Shown here in pieces: positions 1 to 9,251 of a DNA stretch of 64,000 nt (the first letter of the stretch is position 1; each line of letters starts with the position of its first letter). The notes under the pieces are model-generated. The model ran no database searches and was not told the origin of the DNA. It saw only the letters and a program-made list of their open reading frames with translations. The stretch comes from Botryosphaeria dothidea. Taxonomy: Eukaryota; Ascomycota; Dothideomycetes; Botryosphaeriales; Botryosphaeriaceae. The position numbers were made by a program, and so were the translations under genes. The stretch spans positions 1,860,001 to 1,924,000 of the forward strand of contig WWBZ02000016.1 of assembly GCA_011503125.2 (NCBI GenBank), written 5' to 3'.

Positions 1-279
1 ATCCACTACAACGAGTCGGAACGGGACTTCCTCGTCAACATGGCCGGCTGCGAATGGGGCCGCGACTGTTGGGGCGAGATGTACTCGTACCGCGAGCTCA
101 GCAACCGCCTGAATGCGGGGTGGTGGGATGGTTTCAAGGCGTGGTTCACCGGCGAGGTGGGCCGCTTCCGCAGCAGCAAGGATTCCGACCCGGCCGATCA
201 AATGGTGTTACAGCAACAGCAAGAAGGCGAGAAGGCAAAGCCAAAACAAGGTGATGAGCAGCAACAACAGCAGCAATAG
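1..279 (+). CDS. C-terminal fragment of a probable GT34 (GMA12/MNN10-type) glycosyltransferase
   Basis: The frame is open from base 1 and ends at TAG 277-279, so about 92 C-terminal residues are present and the start lies outside the window. The visible part has a DFLVNMAGCEWGRDCW stretch followed by a Trp-rich segment. This resembles the conserved end of fungal galactosyl/mannosyltransferases of the GMA12/MNN10 family (hydrophobic-FAGC, then RDC and an acidic residue), which work in the Golgi on N-glycan or wall polysaccharide. The final third is hydrophilic and glutamine-rich from CAG/CAA runs. The family call rests on motif memory over a short segment. That a protein C-terminus is present is well supported; its family is moderate. 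Confidence 0.5.
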   Translation: MHYNESERDFLVNMAGCEWGRDCWGEMYSYRELSNRLNAGWWDGFKAWFTGEVGRFRSSKDSDPADQMVLQQQQEGEKAKPKQGDEQQQQQQ

Positions 280-2231
280 CAACAGCAGAAAGCAGGATGA
301 TCGAAGTAAAGGCGTAGATAAGGCCTTGGCGCATTGGTTTGGTGAGTTTTTATGGCTCCTGCCTTGGAGATACGGTGTTGGGATGAGGCACTTTTTTTTT
401 CTTCCGTCATCCTTTCAGACACTTGCTACTGATTTGATCTTTCCATTTTCTTAGTCTTTAGCGATTTTTACCCCGTTTTCTGCATGCCGCTCACGTTGGT
501 CACGCGCATTTCGTCACTTCTTTTTTCCGCTGTTATACGGTTGCAAACTTTATTCTAGACGACATCGGTTCTTTCGCCAAGACGGTGATAGGTACGACTT
601 TTTTTCCTTTTACCTTCACTTCTTACGCTCCGGGTTGGGCATCGGTTGGAAGTTGAGAGTTGCAGGGCTGTTTGCTTGCTTCTCCTTCGTCCTCGCCTAT
701 TAGCACTTCTCCTGTTGGCCGCTGCTTTTTTGTATTCTTTTTTCTTCCACCTGTTGGCTTTCTGTGTTTCTTCCTTCGGCATTGCGAGATACCTTGCGGC
801 CTGCTTTTTTGAATTTTTTTTATACTGCTTCTTCATCCGCACACGACAGATTTTGGTGTGGACTAGGGACTGCTGGAAGGAATGTTGAGAAAGATTTCTG
901 TCGAATTGCGACATGGGAATTGGTGCCGGCGAGTAAGTTTGCGAAAGCAATTCTAGCCGACGATTGTACTGTTAGAGAGCGTGTGTCATGTATACGAAGC
1001 GACGATGAGACATATCGATAAATGGAAAAATCAAGACGAATATGGACGCAGAATTGCGAAACTTGCACCGCGTCCCACAGCTCTTGGCTGGGACTCCACG
1101 TGAGACTGAACATGTGTTGATTTTCTTATCTCGATGGTTTGTCCGCCGAGATGGCCTTTAATCTCAACAGTAGAGCACGATGCTTTTTGCCGGTTTGGGT
1201 TAGAGGAAGGGTCGTGGCTTGAAGGTTTCTGCGTTTTGATAGGTGGGGAGGCATAGGATTATGCCTGAGGTATCTGGTGGTGGCGTGACGTGACACTTCG
1301 GCGGTCTTGCGGACGCGCCGGAGATGGATAAGCTACGTTTGACAATTGTAACCAAGGGGCTAGGCTTGATGGCTGGCTTGGGGCTTCTCTTATCTGCGAT
1401 TAGCATGGCGGGTGGCGGTCTCTGGTGCGACGGACGACGTTTGTTGCGACGACGTCTCTTATCTTCTTTGTAGACGACAATGATTGTTGAGTCATTGATC
1501 TCTGTGCCTCTCTCCAGTGTTTTTGAGTCAGTGAAGTAAAAGAGCATACATGAGAGAGATCTCAATCTTGGGAACCACACAGACGGGTTTCTCTCCCCAC
1601 AGGACCAGCGTCTGATATGCACAAGGATCATGATTTTAAACCACAACTTTATCTAGTCATTCTCCACCTTCATGACAATAGTCTGCTTGTGAATGCGGCT
1701 CTACTCATCTTAGTCGAATTAGATAGTAAGGACACGAAATTGTTTCTGCTTCGAATCGATCATTTTCTTCGTTGATAACGCGCTGTTCATATACATGTAT
1801 ATGGACATGTTCTGAAATATGTATAGCCTCTTCCTCCTACTCCCCACCATCGGCAACCAGACCAACGATAAGCAAGCAAGGAACAGAAAGACTTAAAAAA
1901 ACGAATCTTGGCCAGCCACAAACTCTCCATCGACCACATTTCCTTTTGCGGATAGAAAGTTTAGCATAAAAAGTTAAGGTATAGAATGTTCAGAAGAAAG
2001 AAGAAGAATACGGTAGAGTGTGAACATAATTTGCACAAGAACGTCCGTTTTCCTACACACACAAAAACACTCCGAAGTCCAAGTGATAACCCCCTTATAC
2101 CGATTCGGATGTTGTTGATACTTTCTTCGCAAATATCATCCGCCAACATAAACATTAGCGGTTACCCTGGGGGAGTGCTTTTCTGATTTGTACAGATGCA
2201 TGGTTCCCTGCACACATTGCTGTCGAGGCAT
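280..2231. other. Intergenic region, no gene seen
   Basis: This 1.95 kb stretch has many T-rich tracts and only short overlapping frames without recognisable domains. It probably holds the 3' UTR of the glycosyltransferase gene and the 3' side of the convergent GPI-protein gene. I see no RNA gene or repeat in it. Confidence 0.5.
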
Positions 2232-2942
2232 TTACAGGATCGAGAGCATCCAGCCGGCCACAGCCAGAACAGCAGAGGTCACGACACCAGTGCTGATGAC
2301 GGCACCAGGGACGGCGGCGCCGGTCGAGCTAGCGGCGGGGGTGGCAGAGCTGCCGCTGCTGGAGGAGCCGGAAGAAGAGCTGTCGCTGTCGCTGGTGGCG
2401 GTGGCGGACGAGGAGCTGTCGCTCTTGCTCTTGCTGGCCGTCTTGGTGGTCAGGGTGCTGTTGCCGTCGTCGTGCTTGCCGCTGTGGCTGCCCGACGCGG
2501 TGCTGTTGCCGCTCTCGGTGCTGTTGCCGTCGCTGGCGCTGGCGCTCAGCGTCGCGCCGGGCGTCGTGCCGGGAGTGGCGGCGCCGTTGGCACCGGGGGT
2601 GGTGGCGGTCGCGCCGGAGCCCGAGCCGGGCGTCGAGACGCCCGTCTTGCCAGCGGCGGCGGGCGTGCCGATGGACGGGGTGGCGTAGGAGGTGCCCGAG
2701 TAGGTGTAGCCGCTGGGCTGGGTGTCGGACAGGAAGGCGTCGGCGTCGTCGGAGTAGCCGGTCGAGGAGGCGCTGGCGCCCGAGGCCGAGGGCGTGGCGA
2801 CGGCCGGGGTGTTGACGCGCGAGTAGCTATAGCTGTACTGGTCCGGCATGGTGTCGGCGGCGAAGTTGTCCGGGTTCTGGGCCAGGGCGCCGGTGGCTGC
2901 GAGCAGGGCGGCCGAGGAGACGAGGAAGGTGGCGGAACGCAT
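2232..2942 (-). CDS. GPI-anchored Ser/Thr-rich cell wall protein
   Basis: Single-exon gene of 236 residues starting at ATG 2942. The first 21 residues form a signal peptide ending in an Ala-rich cleavage site (ALAQ). The middle is dominated by Ser, Thr, Gly, Ala and Pro, with several NST/NSTE-type N-glycosylation sites and long Ser runs, as expected of an O-glycosylated wall or stalk region. The last 25 or so residues are hydrophobic after a Gly-Ala-rich segment, typical of a GPI-attachment signal. There is no catalytic domain, so a structural or surface role is inferred. A TATA-like motif lies about 45 bp upstream. The orientation is secure because the opposite-strand frame over the same DNA is only a GC-rich shadow. 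Confidence 0.8.
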   Translation of the reverse strand: MRSATFLVSSAALLAATGALAQNPDNFAADTMPDQYSYSYSRVNTPAVATPSASGASASSTGYSDDADAFLSDTQPSGYTYSGTSYATPSIGTPAAAGKTGVSTPGSGSGATATTPGANGAATPGTTPGATLSASASDGNSTESGNSTASGSHSGKHDDGNSTLTTKTASKSKSDSSSSATATSDSDSSSSGSSSSGSSATPAASSTGAAVPGAVISTGVVTSAVLAVAGWMLSIL

Positions 2943-2983
2943 TGTGCTTGTTTGGGTGGACGTCTTTCTAGGGAGTCGTGGTC

Positions 2984-2992
2984 GTTTATATG
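2984..2992 (-). promoter_or_regulatory. TATA-like element upstream of the GPI-protein gene
   Basis: Read on the minus strand, this is ATATAAAC, 42-50 bp before the ATG at 2942. That is close for a fungal gene with a short leader. Position and sequence are the only evidence. Confidence 0.3.
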
Positions 2993-4024
2993 CAAATGGA
3001 TTCTTCTGGTCGGACTGGGCGAGACAGGAGAATCAAGGCTTTTCGTGTTTTCTTTCGTATGCACAGAGGATGTGGTGGCCCGAACGAAACGACGAGGGAA
3101 AGCAGAGCAGCGGGGGAGGGGTAAAGACCGTGATGTAGACCAGCAGCACTGAGTGGTGTAAAAGATAGGACTTAGATAACCGGGATCCAAAGAGCGAGAG
3201 AACAGAAGGTGATGCGCTGCAGCGAAGGAGGGGGGGGGGGGTGAAAAGTGAGGAAAAGGCGTAAGCCAAGGAGCGGATTGTTTTTATAAAAGAGAAACAA
3301 GCAGAAAGTGGGCTGCTTGCGCTCTCAAATGAGGTCTGGGGATTAAGGCTGATGCCTCGGGCCAACGCAGAGACAGGGGTGGGAGCTGATGAAACGACAG
3401 GCGAGCCTCCGATTGGCTGGAGGGAGCGTTTTCGGGCGTCTTGGCGGCCGCCTTCCCGTTGTTTCAGCCTTTGGCGCAGGGGCTAACGAGCGGGCCCGGA
3501 TGTGGCGATGCGAAATTGGGAGTAGGGGATGTGCGGTGCGGATGGGCAACGGTTGAACGAGCGGCTCTGCAGAGAGGGAGCGCGCAGCTTTGCAAAGACA
3601 GACGGCGTGTTGTGGGGAGGAGCTGCGGTGATGTGCCGGGAAGAACGTCACTGTGGCCGTGTTCTCCTATATATGCACTGCTGCTGCTATCTTTGGGTCC
3701 TATGGCTGTAAGGCATGCTACACGCAAGCCCTTCAATCTACATGCGCCGCGTCGCCCGTGGCCGAAGCCCACTCCACATCCTGGCTAGGTCGTAATGGGT
3801 CTGCCCGAGAGCGGAAGTTAAGCCACATTTCCTTGCATGTCCGCGCCCATTTGACAATACCTCCGGCCAAGGCCCCAGCCACACGCCTCAGGCAGATCAC
3901 CAATTGGCTGTGTCTCTGACATCAATGATTCAATTCATTACTCTATGATATACCCATGCAGCCCATAACCCGCGACGCCCTGGCCAAGCTCCTTTTTTTG
4001 TATCTTTCTACAACCCATCCATGC
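2993..4024. other. Intergenic region with a 12-G tract
   Basis: This 1 kb between the GPI-protein promoter and the 3' end of the transporter gene holds no credible reading frame. It includes a run of 12 G at 3230-3241 and a short 5S-like GAAGTTAAGCC motif near 3812. The surrounding sequence does not extend that motif into a 5S rRNA gene. Confidence 0.45.
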
Positions 4025-6189
4025 TCATATTTCCAACTTCTCATTCTCACTCTCCGAGCTACTTGCCGCCTGTGCTCGGGGACTGCTCGCCTTGGTCTTT
4101 TCCAAGGTCGAGATCTGGGGCGTCGGCATCGGCGTCGACCGCGCTGTCCGCGTGAAATACGACGAAATCTCCTCGCTGAACTCGTCGTCCTCGACCTCAT
4201 ATCCCGCCTTGGCCTCCTCTGTGGCCTTGCGCTCCTGCCACTGCTCCCAGTCGCCGCGCAGTTCCTCGATCTTCTGCTTGTAGTCGGCCTCGGCATCGTA
4301 GTACTTGCCGACGCCACGGAAACGCTCCCACACCGACAGATGCTTGGGGTGGACGGCGATGCCGTGATAGTCGTGTTCGCGACCGGCGCGGATATATGTC
4401 CACCGCCTTTCCTGCTCTTTCAGGTCCAGACCGGTCGTGTCGGGCAGGAAGAGCCAGGTCAGGAGGGCACCGGCCAGACCGAACCACGGCACGACGTAGA
4501 ACTTGGTCTGGGTGTCGATGTAGTTGTACAGCACCGCCGCGAGCAGTGCGCCCATCTTACCCCATGCCGCAGAGAAGCCGTGTGCGGTGGCGCGGATGGG
4601 TGTGGGGAACACTTCGGCTGCGACCAGGAACGTAACGGAGTTCGGCCCGAATTGGTTGAAGAACGACGACAAGAAGTACATGGTCTGGAACTCGTGGATG
4701 TGGGCCTCGGACGTATAGTACTCGAAGTTAAAAGCGGGAATGACGAACAAGATAAAGTCAAGCATGAAGCCAACAATCATCATCCACTTGCGACCATCTG
4801 TTGTGTGGTTAGTAAGTTGACATCAAACCAACACAGTCGTACTTACAAAGCTTGTTATCAATGAGGAAAGACGCGAGGTAGTAACCGGCAAGAGATACGG
4901 CAACGTTGATCAGGTTGTACTCCCAGGAGACCATGACGTCTTTACTAGTAGTGATGACCTTGATGAACTGGTTCTGGAACAGCTTGTTGCCGTAGAAGAA
5001 GACGTCGTTGGCAAACCAGGCACCGGCGGTGGCAATGATGCGGGAACCGAAGTAGGAGAAGGTGAGCTTGAGCGACTGAGTATCGTAGCCAGTGACATTC
5101 TGCTTCTTCTTCTGGATGGCCAGCTGCTTACCCGCTGACTTCATCTTGTAGGCACGGTAGAAGACCAGCCACAGCGTGCCGACAGCCGGAATGAAGAAAG
5201 AGACACGGTAAGTCCACTGTGCATCGGATTTGGCGTAGGGCGGGCCGCTGTAGCCATGGGTGATGCGCAGAAGTACCATGAGGATGACCACGTTGAGGAA
5301 CTGGCCCCAACCCTGCATCAAGAAGGCGCTGGTGACCTTGCGACCACGGTGCAGTCTGTCTTCCCTGGTGGACACCTTGCCGGAGCCAACGGCGCCCTCC
5401 ATACCGGAGGTGGCGGTCATGGGATACTCTCCACCGACACCAATGCCGTAGAAGAACAGAGCCCAAACGTAGCAGATGACCCAGCCGTTCTGGGTGATTC
5501 CCCAGGCGGCAGTAAGCATGAGGAGGCCGACGAACATGATAACGGCATCCTGGATCAGACCCCAGCGGCGGCCGATCCAGTCACCAATGATACCGACGAG
5601 AATTTGACCGACAATAATGCCGATAATCTCAAGATAGTCGATGGCCTGGGTCCAAGTCTTGTCGCAGATCTCGTAGGTCTTCCAGCAGGAGCTAAAAGTA
5701 TCCTCGAGGAGCGGCCTGACGTTGCCAATGGAGAAAAGCACATATCTGAAACAGGTTAGTTGCAGCCAAGATGTGATGCCAAGGGAAGTCTCACCCTTCC
5801 AGAAGCAGTCCCATACCTGGGATGATGCAGTTCTTAAAGTAGTAACCAAACAGGGAAAAGGCGCCAACGAGCCACCCTATCGGAGCGAGAGCGCCGTTGA
5901 ACCGACTGGACTTAGTCTTGAACATATCCCAGAACTCGCGCGTCTCTTTCTTGGCCTCGTTCTTGTCCACGCTGGCAACAAACTTTATGCGTTGGACGAT
6001 GCCCATATCAGCCCAATACGTTCCTGAGGAATCGAAGCCATCGTCCGGGCGGAGCAAGAAGTCGAAGACGCCTTTTTCGTTGGGGTTCATCTCGTGGATG
6101 TCTCTTGTCGCGACGTGGTCACCGCCCATGTTGGGACCATGAGGGGCGGCAATGCCGTAGTCCCGGAGAGAGCTTTCGGTAGCGGCCAT
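4025..6189 (-). CDS. MFS transporter of the phosphate:H+ symporter type
   Basis: Three exons on the minus strand: 6189-5795, 5745-4847 and 4797-4025. The 49-bp introns (5746-5794, 4798-4846) have GT/AG ends and CTAAC-like branch points. The product is 688 residues. Across the first junction the protein reads ...LLLEGYVLFSIGNV; across the second, LIDNKLYGRKWM. Both are typical of fungal Pho84-like permeases. About 12 membrane segments are visible, with GDWIGRRWG in the first-half loop and GIGVGGEYPMTA in helix 4. The last 130 or so residues form a charged cytoplasmic tail with an alpha-helical EQWQERK-rich part and a Ser-rich end, longer than in yeast Pho84. The substrate is inferred from family likeness; glycerophosphodiester or another organic phosphate is possible. 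It stands alone, with no operon-like neighbour. Confidence 0.82.
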
Positions 6190-9100
6190 TGCGGTAGGAG
6201 CAAAGAATGAACGAGAAGAGGACGGTGTGGAGAGAAGGGCGAGAAGCGGGGGATCTTAGGATGTTGATAAAATACTGCTTGCGGAGAGGGGTCGCGTGAG
6301 CTCCTACTCGTTACGGAAGCGTGCACACGATGCGGCTTGGCAAGAAAAAAGTTTATGCGGCCGCTTCGCCCGGTTGACGTGGACAGGCGAGAGTGAGGCT
6401 AGCAGCTAGTAGCGGAACCGGGCCCGCAGCTGGGCGCTCGGGCGATGTCTGAGGAGGGCTGCGCCTGAGGGAGGGAGAGCGGTAATGATTGGTCTGGATG
6501 AGGCAGTGAAGGACTCTGAAGATCCGCGGGGAACTCCTTGAGCCTCAGGCAAAAAGGGTCTTGGGACCGGCGATGCAGAGGATGTCGGAGGTTGAGAGAG
6601 GAGGAGCAGAGGCCGAGTTTAAAGGCAACATGGCAGCTAAAAACAGACCCGCATCTGCAGACCACAAAATCATCCATGCGAGCCAGCGGCACCCCAAGCC
6701 GGCTTGGGATTTTTTGGCGGCTGCTCGTCACTCGCCGAGGCCAAGGGAAGGCGCGGTGGAGCTTCGACTTTTTCGGTGGATCTGATCGCCAGAATTCCAT
6801 GTTCGACGCCGCGATTTCGCGAACGGCGCCAGCCAATCAGCGCCGGCTTTCAGACAACGTGCAAGCCTGGAGGTCTCGACTGGTTGCGGAGCCCGCCGGG
6901 GTCGAGCAAGGGCCCGCACGCCTCAGCGCCACCTGCAGGGTCCAAGAATCGACGTCCTCCTCTGATGCAACGCTCTCCCAGCCGCAACAAGACGAGCAAT
7001 CCAACCTTCTGCCACTCATATCGCACTATCTCTTCACGAGCTATAGAATATAGGCCTGCGCCTTACGTCTCAACGACTCGAGCCGCTTTTCGATGCTTTT
7101 TGCTGCTGTATAGCCATCGGACATGCCGGTGGTCAGAGCACATTTACCCCAATCCCCGCAGGGCGCGTCCAGGCCTTTGCGGAGATATTCCATCTGAATT
7201 TGCGTCGTATCCACAATGCCGTACCGCGCATGTCGCTCTGTGCCTCCGACGGGTGCAAAAGCCGAGAGCAGGAGATATTGACGTTGCTCCCGAGACCTCA
7301 CGCCTGCAGATGGGTCCGTCTTTGTTTCTCATGCAGCATCGGCACGAGCTCCTGGGCCGTCCTGGAAGCCGGGGCGCGAGCTTGATGCGCAGCATGCCGA
7401 ATGACGCGCGTGCACCAGCTTCCATGAGCGTTGCAGCATCATGGTGAACGAGGCGTCCCAAGTGCCGGGAAACGGGTGTCCGAGCGTAGCTGTTTGTGTT
7501 GTGCAGAACCGGCCATTGCGAGCGCGGGGGAGACCCACGTGGCGGGCCAATTCGCATCAAGAGCCTCTCCATGCCGCGGAATCACTCCTGAATGACCGCC
7601 CACCAACACCTCCAACTTGTAAGCTGACGACTGCAGTTGTCAAGCCGCATCATGATCTTGAAGATCTGCTGCAGCTGAATCGTCGGTTCCACAAGGCTGG
7701 TCTTCCAAGACCACGCCCAGAGCTGTCAAGCCCTCACGCCGCGCCCTTGACGATGAGCTTGCATGCCCTCCCATGCAAGCCATCCGCCTAGATCCGTCGG
7801 TGGCGCCGACAAGACGATACCCAGCGCAGGGGGGGATTTCTTAGGAAGCGCCACGAAGGCTTGTCGCGACACTCAGCTAGGCCGGATACACCTCCCGAAG
7901 CACTTATCAGTTGAGTGCAGTTGCAACCGTGCGCAATTGATTTGCCGTGCTATGTCGAACCACAGCGACCCGTCAGCTGAGCTGATGTATTTTTTTTTCT
8001 CTACCATATCGCGAAAAATGTCGCATTCCCGACCCAGATGCGTTAACTCCGTAGCCGCATTACGCGAGCCGACCGAGTCGAGGAGTTCTCAATTTCCCAA
8101 GGCATAGGCCTGCCAATGAATGCATCGAATGATTCGTGAGGGGTTCGGTGCTTCAATTCACGGCGACCTTAAAGAGTCTTTATCGCTGAGAAACGGATCC
8201 GGTTCGGGCCTTGTAGTCTAGAGGCGTTAGCGTGGCGATAGCCTTAACCGGTTAGGTTAATGAGAATATATGGTTCCCGGTCCTGAAAATAAACATAGAG
8301 TTGGGTTTGTGAATGGATTCAAAAAATTAACCCTGACAGATGGTTCTGGAACTGCGCGTCTCCCTTGATAGCCCGTAACCCCCTTCTACGGTGCACGCAC
8401 CACTCATCCACGATGAGGACATGAAATGAAAAAGAAGTAGCCTTACATGAATACAAGTACTGAGAAGGCCGAGAGCTGCTGATGAGCCTCCTGACGAGAA
8501 GTAGCGGATAAAGCTGAACTAAAGACAAGCGATAGTGAGTGATGCCTCACTATGATATCGAAGCAGGAAATGACAGCTAGGGCGGCAACGTAATTTCTCA
8601 AAGGCTATCACATACCAAGTGCAGACGCACCCTCGCTCCTGGTGGTATCTTTTCATTCAAAAGCTCTTGTGTTCCACCTGATACCCCCAAATAAGGCATC
8701 GATGATCCATGCGGCAGGGAGACTGTCAACGTCACGTGACCGATAATTTCAGAGTAGTCTCTGGCTCGAAAACATGTCGACAGTAAATCGAAACGTGGCT
8801 CATCAGCTATATCCGACGGCCTGAACGTAGTCGACTTTGAGGCGCTCTAGATGTCGATCCAGACTCGCGTCTTTGACGGCGTCGATTCCGAAGCCGATGG
8901 CGCTGCTGGTAGACGGAGATACGAGCCAGCTTTCGGTGGCCAATGAACTTCTGGACGAGACGTCAGATGCTCGAGCTAATTAGCGGGGAGAGAAATCCCA
9001 TCATGGCGCGATTTGACAAGACAAGGGAGATTTCAACCCAGAGAGAAGTCGCGCAAAAAGGATGAAAGCACGTGTTTCGCGTTTCCGCGTTTGCACGCGT

Positions 9101-9251
9101 CACGGTCCGAGCTTCCACCGATTTGCCGTCCTCCGTTCCCTCGCGTCTGGGTTGCACCCACCGACCGACTTGCCTCATCTAGCTTTCGCCTCACGACCCC
9201 AGTCCCTGCGCGCATGCTCCGAAATGCCTTGGGTAACTGAGTACTCGTAGC
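6190..9251. other. Long intergenic region, no gene seen
   Basis: Three kilobases separate the divergently oriented transporter and PSO2 genes. Frames of up to about 250 codons exist (for example 6704-7447), but they lack domains, have Arg/Ser-rich random composition and overlap each other. E-box palindromes (CACGTG) occur at 7536 and within the 10-bp palindrome GTCACGTGAC at 8731-8740. They could bind bHLH factors, but nothing ties them to a gene. Confidence 0.45.
8731..8740. promoter_or_regulatory. Perfect 10-bp E-box palindrome GTCACGTGAC
   Basis: This is the CACGTG core recognised by Cbf1/Pho4-class bHLH proteins, flanked symmetrically, about 510 bp upstream of the PSO2 start. The site is visible in the sequence; its use is inference. 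Confidence 0.25.

Noticed and set aside
2196..3152. Plus-strand frame of 318 codons rich in Gly/Ala/Arg
   Set aside because: Antisense shadow of the GPI-protein gene, whose signal peptide and GPI signal make the minus strand the coding one.
3770..3850. GAAGTTAAGCC motif reminiscent of 5S rRNA
   Set aside because: Neither the flanking helices nor the remaining conserved 5S blocks are present.
6704..7447. Plus-strand frame of 247 codons
   Set aside because: No domain, no splice-supported extension, and competing frames in the same stretch.
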